DNA of 64,000 nucleotides from Mediterranea sp. An20 (GTDB lineage Bacteria; Bacteroidota; Bacteroidia; Bacteroidales; Bacteroidaceae), in contig NZ_NFJV01000004.1 of assembly GCF_002160055.1 (NCBI RefSeq), positions 62,001 to 126,000 on the forward strand, in the 5' to 3' direction. The position numbers were made by a program, and so were the translations under genes. Of this stretch, positions 34,381 through 42,485 are shown piece by piece; position 1 is the first letter of the stretch; each line of letters opens with the position of its first letter. The notes beneath the pieces are model-generated. The model was not told where the DNA came from, did not search any database, and was given only the letters and a program-made list of their open reading frames with translations.

Positions 34381-35373
34381 ATGAGATACCTCAGTCCCAA
34401 AGCCGACCTCACTTTCAAGAAAGTGTTCGGCGAACATCCCGACCTTATCATCAGCTTCTTAAACGCGCTCCTGCCGTTTGAATCTGCCGATGAAGAAATC
34501 ACGTGGGTGGAATACCTCAACCCCGAATTGGTCCCCAATAATCCTTTGGGCAAAGACAGCATCGTAGATGTGCGCTGCAAAGACAGGCAAGGACGCCAAT
34601 TCATTGTCGAAATGCAGATGATGTGGACCTCTGCCTACAGACAGCGCGTACTGTTCAATGCCTCGAAGGCATACGTCAGTCAACTGGAAAGGGGAGGCGA
34701 TTACGAACTGCTCCAGCCGGTCTACTCGCTGAACTTGGTAAACGACACCTTCTCAGACAGCGAAGACTATTACCACGACTACCGGATTGTGGAAGTGGCC
34801 GAAACCAAGCAAGTCATCGAAGGTCTGCGCTTTATCTTCATCGAACTGCCCAAATTCACACCCAAGAACTACGGCGACAGAAAAATGCAGGTGTTGTGGC
34901 TCCGCTACCTGACGGAAATCAACGAAAAAACCCGCGAAGTGCCCGAAGAACTGCTGGAAAATCCGGAAATCAGCAAAGCCGTCACCCAACTGGAAGAATC
35001 TGCCTTCAGCGATGCGCAATTGCTGGGATACGACAAATTCTGGGACATGGTGAGCACAGCCAAGATGCAAATCAGCAGTTCACGCCGGGAAGCTCTGGCC
35101 AAAGGCAGAGCCGAAGGACTGGCCCAGGGATTAGAAGAAGGCAGAAGAAAGGGGTTAGAAGAAGGACGAGAAGAAGGACGTAAAGAAGGATTAGAAGAAG
35201 GACGAGAAAAAGGATTAGAAGAAGGACGTAAAGAAGGATTAGAAGAAGGACGAGAAGAAGGACGAGAAGAAGAGCGACTAAGAAATGCCCGCGCCATGAA
35301 AGCCAAAGGTTATGCCTTGGAAGACATAGCAGAAATCACCGGCCTTCCTTATGACAAAATACAAGCGTTATAA
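34381..35373 (+). CDS. Rpn-family PD-(D/E)XK nuclease with repeat tail (copy 1)
   Basis: A 330-residue protein of the Rpn/PDDEXK family, once annotated as putative transposases. The N-terminal signature is SPKADLTFKKVFGEHPDLI, and the nuclease centre is D-I-V-D-V-R-C followed by FIVEMQM, giving the D...ExQ-type motif near residues 62-80. Family members in E. coli cleave DNA and raise RecA-independent recombination. Residues 245-300 are a low-complexity run of EGREEGRKEGLEEG-type repeats encoded by 12-bp units. The C-terminus ARAMKAKGYALEDIAEITGL looks like a small helix-turn-helix and is nearly the same as in the second copy at 58995. It ends ahead of a strong convergent terminator. Confidence 0.88.
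   Translation: MRYLSPKADLTFKKVFGEHPDLIISFLNALLPFESADEEITWVEYLNPELVPNNPLGKDSIVDVRCKDRQGRQFIVEMQMMWTSAYRQRVLFNASKAYVSQLERGGDYELLQPVYSLNLVNDTFSDSEDYYHDYRIVEVAETKQVIEGLRFIFIELPKFTPKNYGDRKMQVLWLRYLTEINEKTREVPEELLENPEISKAVTQLEESAFSDAQLLGYDKFWDMVSTAKMQISSSRREALAKGRAEGLAQGLEEGRRKGLEEGREEGRKEGLEEGREKGLEEGRKEGLEEGREEGREEERLRNARAMKAKGYALEDIAEITGLPYDKIQAL
35146..35271 (+). repeat. 12-bp in-frame tandem repeats inside the Rpn gene
   Basis: Units such as GGATTAGAAGAA, GGACGAGAAGAA and GGACGTAAAGAA alternate through this stretch, encoding G-L-E-E, G-R-E-E and G-R-K-E. Because units are multiples of three, gain or loss would change tail length without frameshift. Confidence 0.8.
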
Positions 35374-35427
35374 TCCCTGTATATACCATAGAGAAAATGC
35401 CTGTGGCGGCATCTCAAAAGACAAGAC

Positions 35428-35474
35428 AAAGCCGGGAAATCTTACCCTATTTTCAGCAAGATTTTCCGGCTTTG
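35428..35474. terminator. Bidirectional terminator between Rpn and HU genes
   Basis: AAAGCCGGGAAATCTT (35428-35443) and AAGATTTTCCGGCTTT (35458-35473) form a long stem with one mismatch and a 14-base loop. The A and T tracts at the outer ends suit termination in both directions for the convergent genes. Confidence 0.8.
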
Positions 35475-35506
35475 CACATTTCCTTCTCGACAAGCGGTTA
35501 TTGACC

Positions 35507-35773
35507 TCAGTCCACTGTCAACTCAGTACCGGGTTTGAATTTCACCACTTTCTTGGCAGGAATCTCAACGGGCTTCCGCGTAGAAGGATTTACCCCCATG
35601 CGGGCCGCACGCTCAGACACGTAGAATGTGCCGAATCCTACCAATACGACTTTGTCCCCTCCTTTCATAGCGAAAGTTACTGAATGGATGAATGCATCCA
35701 ATGCTTTTTTGGCGTCTGCTTTTGACAGACCAGTTTTGGCTGCCATAGCGCCGATTAAATCTGACTTATTCAT
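35507..35773 (-). CDS. HU/IHF-family DNA-binding protein
   Basis: An 88-residue histone-like protein of normal HU length. It begins MNKSDLIGAMAAKTGLSKAD, has the dimer core GFGTF (residues 46-50), the DNA-binding arm with RxxRxGxNPxT reading ERAARMGVNPSTRKPVEIP, and ends KVVKFKPG. The proline at the arm tip intercalates into bent DNA. It compacts and bends DNA in the nucleoid. I start at the ATG at 35773; the frame stays open further but upstream residues do not resemble HU. The promoter at 35841-35871 on the same strand fits this start. The gene is monocistronic and convergent with the Rpn gene. Confidence 0.96.
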   Translation of the reverse strand: MNKSDLIGAMAAKTGLSKADAKKALDAFIHSVTFAMKGGDKVVLVGFGTFYVSERAARMGVNPSTRKPVEIPAKKVVKFKPGTELTVD

Positions 35774-35840
35774 AATGTATGGTATTAAGATAAATATTTT
35801 GGTCAAACTTGTCTTCCTGTAGAAGAAAGACATAATGGCA

Positions 35841-35871
35841 CAAAAATAGTTCAATAATTCTGAATACCAAA
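35841..35871 (-). promoter_or_regulatory. HU promoter, full -33/-7 match
   Basis: On the reverse strand TTTG (35871-35868), a 19-base spacer and TATTTTTG (35848-35841) match the Bacteroidota consensus TTTG-N19-TAnnTTTG. It lies 68 bases before the HU start codon. Confidence 0.75.
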
Positions 35872-35932
35872 CAAAAACACTAAAAAACAATAGGCGGCAA
35901 GTGAAAATAAAGGAATAAGGCGCGTTTTTCTG

Positions 35933-35961
35933 TTGCAAAACAGAAATTATTCGTACTTTTG
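35933..35961 (+). promoter_or_regulatory. Rhomboid operon promoter (-33 TTG, -7 TACTTTTG)
   Basis: TTG (35933-35935), an 18-base spacer and TACTTTTG (35954-35961) precede the first rhomboid ATG by 72 bases. Confidence 0.6.
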
Positions 35962-36033
35962 CGGACGCTACCCCAAGGCAGGCACCATGCCCGACCCAAA
36001 GGGAACAGATGTAAATAAACCTTTTATGTTTTT

Positions 36034-36774
36034 ATGAACCCACTACCGACTGTCACCAAAAACCTACTCATCATCAATGTGCTGATGTTCCTCGCTACCC
36101 TGGCCGCCGAACGCTACGGCATCGACCTGGGCGAGTATCTGGGCCTGCACTTCATCCTTTCCGACCGGTTCAACGCGGCACAGCTCATCACCTATATGTT
36201 TATGCACGGAGGCTTCCTGCATCTGTTCTTCAACATGTTCGCCGTATGGATGTTCGGCCGCATTCTGGAGCAAATATGGGGACCGAAACGCTTCCTGTTC
36301 TATTACTTAGTATGCGGCGTGGGCGCCGGTCTTATCCAAGAGGCAGTAACGGGCATCCACTACTACACCCTGCAGGCAGGACTTTCGCCAGAAATGGTGG
36401 AGGCTGTGCTGAATGAAGGCAGTAAAGCCCTGCAGCAGAACATGAACTTCGTGAATCCCGTGATGGGCAACCTGAACCTGACGCTGAACAGCTCGACGGT
36501 AGGTGCATCGGGAGCAGTATATGGCATCCTGCTGGCTTTCGGCATGCTGTTTCCTAACGAACGGATGTTCATCTTCCCCCTGCCCATGCCAATCAAGGCC
36601 AAATGGTTCGTCATCGGCTATGCCGTCATCGAACTTTATGCAGGCTTAGCCAACAATGCAGCCGACAACGTGGCCCACTTTGCTCATTTAGGTGGCATGA
36701 TATTCGGTTTCTTCCTTATTCTCTATTGGAAAAAGAACAATAAAGGCAATCACGATGGCTACTATTATAACTGA
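36034..36774 (+). CDS. Rhomboid family intramembrane serine protease (first of pair)
   Basis: A 246-residue polytopic protein with about six membrane helices. The catalytic dyad is visible: Ser159 in the GxSG motif (VGASGAVYG) and a histidine in NVAHFAHLGGMIFG (His218 by analogy to the AHxxGxxxG pattern; His215 is next to it). The helix-1 to loop-1 region includes HGGFLHLFFNMFAVWMFG, the typical rhomboid HxxxHxxxN element. Rhomboids cut transmembrane substrates within the inner membrane, affecting signalling or membrane protein quality control. The last 20 bases overlap the next gene, so the two are translationally coupled. Confidence 0.93.
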   Translation: MNPLPTVTKNLLIINVLMFLATLAAERYGIDLGEYLGLHFILSDRFNAAQLITYMFMHGGFLHLFFNMFAVWMFGRILEQIWGPKRFLFYYLVCGVGAGLIQEAVTGIHYYTLQAGLSPEMVEAVLNEGSKALQQNMNFVNPVMGNLNLTLNSSTVGASGAVYGILLAFGMLFPNERMFIFPLPMPIKAKWFVIGYAVIELYAGLANNAADNVAHFAHLGGMIFGFFLILYWKKNNKGNHDGYYYN

Positions 36775-37651
36775 TCTGAAAGAAAACTTCCGCCGGGGAA
36801 GCATACACATCCGGCTGATTTACATCAATACGGGCATTTTTGTGCTGATTGCTCTATTGGGCATCGTACTGCGTTTGTTCAACATGACATCGGGAAGCCT
36901 GCTCAATTGGTTCGAATTGCCCGCCTCTTTGCCAAGGCTTGCCATACAGCCTTGGTCGCTGCTGACTTACATGTTCCTGCATGCCAACTTGCTGCACCTG
37001 CTCTTCAATATGCTCTGGCTCTATTGGTTCGGCGCCTTGTTCCTGCAGTTCTTTTCGGCCAAGCACTTGCAAGGGCTCTACCTGCTGGCGGGCATCTGCG
37101 GAGGGGCACTGTACATGATTGCTTACAATATCTTTCCCTACTTCTGGCCGATGACCGACTATTCGTTCCTGCTGGGCGCCTCGGCCTCAGTATTGGGCAT
37201 CGTAACGGCTACGGCCTACCGCGAGCCCAACTATCCCATACGGCTGCTTTTTATCGGAACCATACGACTGAAATACCTGGCACTGATTGTCATCGGACTG
37301 GATGTGCTGGCTATCACAGCCGAAAATGCCGGCGGACACATTGCACACCTGGGCGGTGCGCTGGCCGGATTGTGGTTTGCTGCCAGCCTGAGCAAAGGTG
37401 CCGACCTGACCCGCTGGATTAACCGGGCAACCGATTGGGTGACGGGAGTATTCAGACCACGGCCCCGCAAACCTAAAATGAAAATCCACTATGGTGCCAA
37501 CACCGACCGGCAGAAAGACTATGACTATAACGCCCGCAAAAAGGCACAAAACGATGAAATAGACCGCATTCTGGACAAAGTAAGGAAATCTGGCTACGAC
37601 GGACTGACAGAAGAGGAAAAGAAAAGACTGTTCGACGCCAGTCAACACTAA
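36755..37651 (+). CDS. Rhomboid family intramembrane serine protease (second of pair)
   Basis: A 298-residue rhomboid with catalytic Ser143 in LLGASASVLG and His198 in HIAHLGGALAG, again with the HxxxHxxxN element (HANLLHLLFNMLWLYWFG). It differs from the first by a basic cytosolic tail of about 80 residues (from residue 225) holding YDYNARKKAQNDEIDRILDK and GYDGLTEEEKKRLFDAS; this helical tail is common on Bacteroidetes rhomboids. It overlaps the upstream rhomboid by 20 bases and is followed after 21 bases by the EEP-family gene, forming a three-gene operon. The two active sites may act on different substrates or as a pair. Confidence 0.93.
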   Translation: MATIITDLKENFRRGSIHIRLIYINTGIFVLIALLGIVLRLFNMTSGSLLNWFELPASLPRLAIQPWSLLTYMFLHANLLHLLFNMLWLYWFGALFLQFFSAKHLQGLYLLAGICGGALYMIAYNIFPYFWPMTDYSFLLGASASVLGIVTATAYREPNYPIRLLFIGTIRLKYLALIVIGLDVLAITAENAGGHIAHLGGALAGLWFAASLSKGADLTRWINRATDWVTGVFRPRPRKPKMKIHYGANTDRQKDYDYNARKKAQNDEIDRILDKVRKSGYDGLTEEEKKRLFDASQH

Positions 37652-37672
37652 TAATCAGCAAGGAAGAAAGAC

Positions 37673-38773
37673 ATGAAACATCTGGGCAGACTGGTAGTGG
37701 CGGTCATTTTAGGTGCGAACCTGCTGTTCACGGTCTTGTTGCTGGCCGCAGCCTACAGCCCGTGGATACAACCCGTGCGACACCCCGTACTGGCCTGCAT
37801 GGGACTGACATTTCCCATCTTCCTGCTGACAGAAATAGCCTTCCTGCTTTTCTGGGTGCTTATCCAACAATATCGCTGTGCCTTGCTTCCGCTACTGGGG
37901 TTATTGTTGTGCATCCCGCAGTCACAAACCTACTTTCCACTGCATTTCCGCACCGACACGTTGCCTTCCGGAAGCATCAAGGTACTTTCCTACAACATCA
38001 TGGGTTTTGGCGACGGCACGCCGAAGGGAAAAGACAATCCCATTCTGACCTACCTGAAAGAAAGCGGCGCCGACATCATCTGCCTGCAGGAATATGCCGC
38101 AGGACGCAGCCACAAACATCCCTCACAACAGGACATAGAAAGCGCCTTGTCCGACTGGCCCTACCACCGCATCGACGCCGTGGGAAAGAACCAGGGCAAC
38201 CGCATTGCCTGCTACTCCAAACTGCCTATCCTGTCGGTGCAACCCTTGAAATATGCCAGCGCCAGCAACGGTTCCGTGGCTTACGAACTGCTGTGGGGCA
38301 AAGACACGCTGCTCCTCATCAACAACCACCTGGAGTCCAACAAACTGAATCCGGAAGACAAAGAAGTGTACGAGGACCTGTTGCGCGACCCGGAAAAAGA
38401 CAAAATGAAGAAGGGCATACGACACTTAGTAGGCAAATTGGCCAATGCCGCCGCCATCCGAGCCCCGCAAGCCGACACCATTGCACGCACCGTAGCCACC
38501 TCTTCACACCGGTATATCGTGGTATGCGGCGATTTCAACGACTCGCCCATCTCCTACGCCCACCGCGTAGCTTGCCAAGGGCTGAAGGACGCATTCAGCA
38601 CATCGGGCTGCGGACCGGGTATCTCCTACAACCGCAACAAATTCTACTTCCGCATAGACAACCTGCTGGTCAGCCCTGCACTGAAAGCCTATAACTGCCG
38701 GGTAGACCACACCATCCGGCACTCCGACCACTATCCGATAGCATGTCACGTGGCTAAAGCAGGTAAAAAATAA
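37673..38773 (+). CDS. Endonuclease/exonuclease/phosphatase family protein, membrane anchored
   Basis: A 366-residue protein with three hydrophobic segments in the first 85 residues, then an EEP catalytic domain. Motifs seen in order: SYNIMGFG, the metal-binding glutamate in CLQEYAAG, NNHLESNK, CGDFNDSPISY, RIDNLLVS and the catalytic SDHYPI. All key residues are present. The domain probably faces the periplasm and hydrolyses a phosphodiester, for example in a nucleic acid or phospholipid; the family is too broad for a substrate call. It sits directly after the two rhomboid genes and before secDF. Bacteroidetes often carry this three-gene order. Confidence 0.87.
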   Translation: MKHLGRLVVAVILGANLLFTVLLLAAAYSPWIQPVRHPVLACMGLTFPIFLLTEIAFLLFWVLIQQYRCALLPLLGLLLCIPQSQTYFPLHFRTDTLPSGSIKVLSYNIMGFGDGTPKGKDNPILTYLKESGADIICLQEYAAGRSHKHPSQQDIESALSDWPYHRIDAVGKNQGNRIACYSKLPILSVQPLKYASASNGSVAYELLWGKDTLLLINNHLESNKLNPEDKEVYEDLLRDPEKDKMKKGIRHLVGKLANAAAIRAPQADTIARTVATSSHRYIVVCGDFNDSPISYAHRVACQGLKDAFSTSGCGPGISYNRNKFYFRIDNLLVSPALKAYNCRVDHTIRHSDHYPIACHVAKAGKK

Positions 38774-38806
38774 TGTGTCAACAAGTTAGATTTGTGAAAA
38801 AAAAAC

Positions 38807-38814
38807 TATATTTG
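38807..38814 (+). promoter_or_regulatory. secDF -7 promoter element (TATATTTG)
   Basis: TATATTTG fits TAnnTTTG and is 58 bases upstream of the secDF ATG. No clear -33 partner at the usual distance. Confidence 0.55.
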
Positions 38815-38872
38815 CAGCCTTGTAAACAGCAGAAACTAATATAACAAGTAATCATAATAAACTAAAAGTAAC

Positions 38873-41800
38873 ATGCAAAACAAAGGATTTGTAAGGGTTT
38901 TTGCAGTACTGCTGACACTCGTGTGTCTGTTCTACCTCTCCTTCTCTTTTGTGACTCGCTACTACACCAACAAGGCGAAAGAGTACGCAAAAGGAGATGC
39001 GCAGATAGAGCAAGACTACTTGGATTCACTGTCCAACGAGAAAGTGTATTTCGGCAACTGGACCCTGAAAGATTGTCGTGAGATGGAAATCAGTTTAGGT
39101 TTGGACCTGAAGGGCGGTATGAACGTCATTCTGGAGGTCTCCATACCCGATGTAATCAAGGTATTGGCCGACAACAAACCGGACGAAGCGTTCAACCAGG
39201 CCCTTGCCAACGCCGCACAGCAGGCCAAAAGCAGCCAGGAAGACGTAATTACCCTGTTCATCAGAGAGTATCACAGACTGGCCCCCGACGCCACGCTCGC
39301 CCAACTGTTTGCCACCCAGCAACTGAAAGACAAAGTGAACCAACAGTCTACCGACGCCGAAGTGGAAAAGGTGTTGCGCGAAGAAGTGAAAGCCGCTATC
39401 GACAACTCGTACAACGTGCTCCGTACCCGTATCGACCGCTTTGGCGTGGTGCAGCCCAACATCCAGAGTCTGTCGGACAATTTAGGCCGCATCATGGTGG
39501 AATTGCCGGGTATCAAAGAGCCGGAACGTGTAAGAAAATTACTACAGGGATCGGCCAATCTGGAATTCTGGGAAACTTACATGGCACGCGATGTGGTGCC
39601 TTACCTGCAAGCTGCCGACAGCAAGATTCACTCCATTCAGAGCCTGGAGGAAAACAGTGCCGAAGTTAAAACGGATTCCACTGCCACAGCAGCCGTAGAA
39701 GAAAAGAAAGCCATCAGCACGGCCGACAGCCTCGCCGCTGCCCTGAAAGGCGAAAGCACCGCCGCTGCCGACCTGGAGGCCTACAAGAAGCAGAACCCGC
39801 TGCTGGCCATCCTCTCCGTAAACCCCAGCGCACAAAGTCCCATCGTCGGCTTTGCCAACTACAAGGATACGGCTGAAATCAACCGCTACCTGGCCATGCC
39901 GGAAGTGAAAGCCACTTTCCCCAAAGATCTGCGCCTGAAGTGGGGCGTATCTCCTTCGGATCTTGACCCGAAGAAGCAGACCTTCGAACTCTATGCCATC
40001 CGCTCCACGCAGCGCGACGGTCGTGCACCGCTGGAAGGCGATGTGATTTCTTCGGCCAGCGATGACTACAACCAGTATGGCAAGCCCTGCGTGAACATGA
40101 CGATGAATACCGACGGCGCCCGCCGCTGGGCACAGCTGACCAAACAGAACATCGGCCGCGCCATCGCCATCGTACTGGACGGTTATGTATATTCGGCTCC
40201 CACGGTAGAAACCGAAATTCCCGACGGTAGCTCTGTAATCTCCGGCAGCTTCACGCCCGAACAGACCAAAGACTTGGCCAACGTGCTGCGTTCCGGTAAG
40301 ATGCCTGCCCCGGCACACATCGTACAGGAAGACATCGTAGGTCCGTCATTGGGTGCCGCCTCTATCCAGGCAGGATTCATCTCCTGCGTGGTGGCCTTCA
40401 TCCTCCTGATGGTCTACACCTGCTCCATGTACGGCTTCATCCCCGGCATGGTGGTCAACGCAGCCTTGTTGCTGAACGTATTCTTCACCTTCGGTATCCT
40501 GACCTCCTTCCAGGCCGCGCTGACCATGAGTGGTATCGCCGGTATGGTGCTTGCCATCGGTATGGCGGTAGATGCCAACGTGCTTATCTATGAACGCACG
40601 AAGGAAGAACTCCGCAACGGAAAGACAGTGAAGATGGCGCTGCAAGACGGTTACAAGAATGCCTTCTCGGCTATCTTCGACTCCAACTTCACGTCTATCA
40701 TCACCGGTATCATCTTGTTCTACTTCGGAACGGGTCCCATCCGCGGATTCGCCACGACACAGATTATCGGTATTGCCATTTCGTTCTTCACCGCTGTTTA
40801 CCTCACCCGTCTGGTTTACGACTACTTCATGTCGAAAGACAAGTGGCAGCACCTGACGTTTGAGACGAAGCTGTCACGCGGTGTGCTGCAGGATACACAC
40901 TTCGACTTCATGGGCCGCAACAAGACGTGGGCCATCGGCACCGTGGTGTTCGTGGTGCTGTGGATAGGCTTCCTGGGTGCCCGTGGCCTGAGCCAGAGCA
41001 TCGACTTCACGGGCGGACGCAACTACCAGGTGCGTTTCGACCAGCCCACACAGCCCGAACAATTGCGCGAAGTGCTGGAAGGCAACTTGGATGATGCCAA
41101 CGTGAGCGTCATCGCCATCGGCACCGACGGCCGCACGATGCGTATCAGCACCAACTACCGCATCGCCGAAGAAGGTGCCAACGTGGATGCCGAAATTGAA
41201 GCCAAACTGTACGAACTGCTGAAGCCGTTGCTGACCGAAGGTACCACGCTGGAACAGTTTGTCGACCGCGACAACCAGGAGGGCGGCACCATCATCAGTT
41301 CGCAGAAGGTAGGTCCGAGCATTGCCGACGATACCACGGTGGCTGCATTCTGGGCCGTATTCTTCGCCCTTATCGCCATCGGCCTCTACATTCTGTTCCG
41401 CTTCCGCAACATCGCGTTCAGTGTCGGCTCCATCGCCGCGCTGGCATTCGATACGCTGGGCATCTTAGGCATCTACTCCATGTTCTGGGGCATCCTGCCG
41501 TTCTCCATGGAGATTGACCAGACATTTGTAGGTGCTATCCTGACAGCTATCGGTTACTCTATCAACGACAAGGTGGTAATCTTCGACCGTGTGCGTGAAT
41601 TCCTGCACCTCTATCCGAAGCGCAATACCTACCGCCTGTTCAACGATTCGCTGAACTCCACGCTGACACGTACGTTGTTCACCGGTTCGTCGACGTTGAT
41701 TGTGCTGGTAGTCATCTTCTTCCTGGGCGGTGAGAGCATCCGCAGCTTCTCCTTCGCCATGATTCTGGGTGTCGTAATCGGCACGTTCTCTTCACTGTTC

Positions 41801-41878
41801 ATCGGCTCGCCCATCGCGTACGCCATGATGCACAAGAAACGTGACGCCGGCAAGGACATCGAGAAGGACGAGAAATAA
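38873..41878 (+). CDS. secDF: Protein translocase SecDF fusion
   Basis: A 1001-residue fusion of SecD and SecF, which use the proton gradient to pull exported proteins through SecYEG. The SecD half (to about 640) has an N-terminal helix, LGLDLKGGMNVILEV, a long P1 periplasmic domain with a low-complexity alanine/glutamate insert near residues 255-300, and five helices with the DANVLIYERTKEELR motif. The SecF half begins after a helix near KTWAIGTVVFVVLWIGF, has SIDFTGGRNYQVRF, then IGYSINDKVVIFDRVREFL and a final pair of helices. Twelve spans fit the family. Two tandem hairpins follow the stop codon. Confidence 0.96.
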   Translation: MQNKGFVRVFAVLLTLVCLFYLSFSFVTRYYTNKAKEYAKGDAQIEQDYLDSLSNEKVYFGNWTLKDCREMEISLGLDLKGGMNVILEVSIPDVIKVLADNKPDEAFNQALANAAQQAKSSQEDVITLFIREYHRLAPDATLAQLFATQQLKDKVNQQSTDAEVEKVLREEVKAAIDNSYNVLRTRIDRFGVVQPNIQSLSDNLGRIMVELPGIKEPERVRKLLQGSANLEFWETYMARDVVPYLQAADSKIHSIQSLEENSAEVKTDSTATAAVEEKKAISTADSLAAALKGESTAAADLEAYKKQNPLLAILSVNPSAQSPIVGFANYKDTAEINRYLAMPEVKATFPKDLRLKWGVSPSDLDPKKQTFELYAIRSTQRDGRAPLEGDVISSASDDYNQYGKPCVNMTMNTDGARRWAQLTKQNIGRAIAIVLDGYVYSAPTVETEIPDGSSVISGSFTPEQTKDLANVLRSGKMPAPAHIVQEDIVGPSLGAASIQAGFISCVVAFILLMVYTCSMYGFIPGMVVNAALLLNVFFTFGILTSFQAALTMSGIAGMVLAIGMAVDANVLIYERTKEELRNGKTVKMALQDGYKNAFSAIFDSNFTSIITGIILFYFGTGPIRGFATTQIIGIAISFFTAVYLTRLVYDYFMSKDKWQHLTFETKLSRGVLQDTHFDFMGRNKTWAIGTVVFVVLWIGFLGARGLSQSIDFTGGRNYQVRFDQPTQPEQLREVLEGNLDDANVSVIAIGTDGRTMRISTNYRIAEEGANVDAEIEAKLYELLKPLLTEGTTLEQFVDRDNQEGGTIISSQKVGPSIADDTTVAAFWAVFFALIAIGLYILFRFRNIAFSVGSIAALAFDTLGILGIYSMFWGILPFSMEIDQTFVGAILTAIGYSINDKVVIFDRVREFLHLYPKRNTYRLFNDSLNSTLTRTLFTGSSTLIVLVVIFFLGGESIRSFSFAMILGVVIGTFSSLFIGSPIAYAMMHKKRDAGKDIEKDEK

Positions 41879-41890
41879 GCCAAACACTTT

Positions 41891-41918
41891 CCGGGCAGGC
41901 ATCCCCGATGCCGCCCGG
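41891..41918 (+). terminator. First hairpin after secDF
   Basis: CCGGGC-A-GGCAT pairs with ATGCC-GCCCGG around CCCCG, with one bulged A, 12 bases after the stop. No T run; it probably works with the next hairpin. Confidence 0.55.
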
Positions 41919-41929
41919 ACTTGACACAT

Positions 41930-41996
41930 AAGCGCAGATGACGCAGATGGCACGGCAGGAAGCCGTGGGTATCTTGCGTCATCTGCGCTTTTCTTT
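41930..41996 (+). terminator. Strong terminator after secDF
   Basis: AAGCGCAGATGACGCA (41930-41945) pairs perfectly with TGCGTCATCTGCGCTT (41975-41990), followed by TTCTTT. An inner hairpin CACGGC/GCCGTG lies in the loop. This is one of the clearest terminators in the window. Confidence 0.85.
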
Positions 41997-42142
41997 GCCT
42001 CGCAGAGAGTTATTTCAGGCCGCGCCACTGTGCCTCTCCGTTTGTACCTTATAAAGCAAAGACAAACTGAAAGCAAGCTCTCACAGTGACAAAAACCGGG
42101 GAAAAACGGAGAAAGCGATACAACTTCACGAACAATTTCTAT

Positions 42143-42367
42143 ATGTCCACTGTGCCGGAACACTTCGCCGGTCACCTGAAAAGAGAAATGCATACCCACA
42201 GCGGCAGCTATCAAGCCTTCTCCTCCATCACCGAGTTGGACAAGGGATTGCGTCCGTGGATATTGATACGCTATACTTTCCGGAAGAACGTGAAGCGGAA
42301 AATCCCGCTGAACAATTTCATCAAGAGCCGGGAGAAAGGCATATCACTGACTAAAGAACAGGAATAA
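42143..42367 (+). pseudogene. Possible 3' remnant of an outer-membrane beta-barrel gene
   Basis: An open frame of 74 codons from ATG 42143 (or 93 from GTG 42086) lies between secDF and the beta-galactosidase gene. The part GLRPWILIRYTFRKN looks like the last barrel strand of a Bacteroidetes outer-membrane receptor, followed by a basic tail (KRKIPLNNFIKSREKGISL). There is no signal peptide and nothing resembling the rest of a barrel upstream, so a decayed fragment is more likely than a working gene. No good ribosome binding site was seen. It could also be a chance frame. Confidence 0.3.
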
Positions 42368-42386
42368 CTGTTGCCACACAAAATCA

Positions 42387-42437
42387 GCGCGGCCCGCCAG
42401 CCTCCATCCACCAAGATGGGAACTGCGCGGGCCGCGC
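42387..42437. terminator. Terminator for the beta-galactosidase gene
   Basis: GCGCGGCCCGC (42387-42397) pairs with GCGGGCCGCGC (42427-42437), with an inner CCATC/GATGG stem. Read on the reverse strand it is followed by TGATTTT, fitting the leftward gene that ends at 42486. Confidence 0.7.
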
Positions 42438-42485
42438 CTTCAATCCACAAAATTTAAGTCAAGATGAAAACTAAATGAAACGAAT

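Noticed and set aside
34381..35373. Transposase annotation for the Rpn-family genes
   Set aside because: No terminal inverted repeats or target duplications were seen near either copy, and the fold is a PD-(D/E)XK nuclease. They are not treated as insertion sequences.
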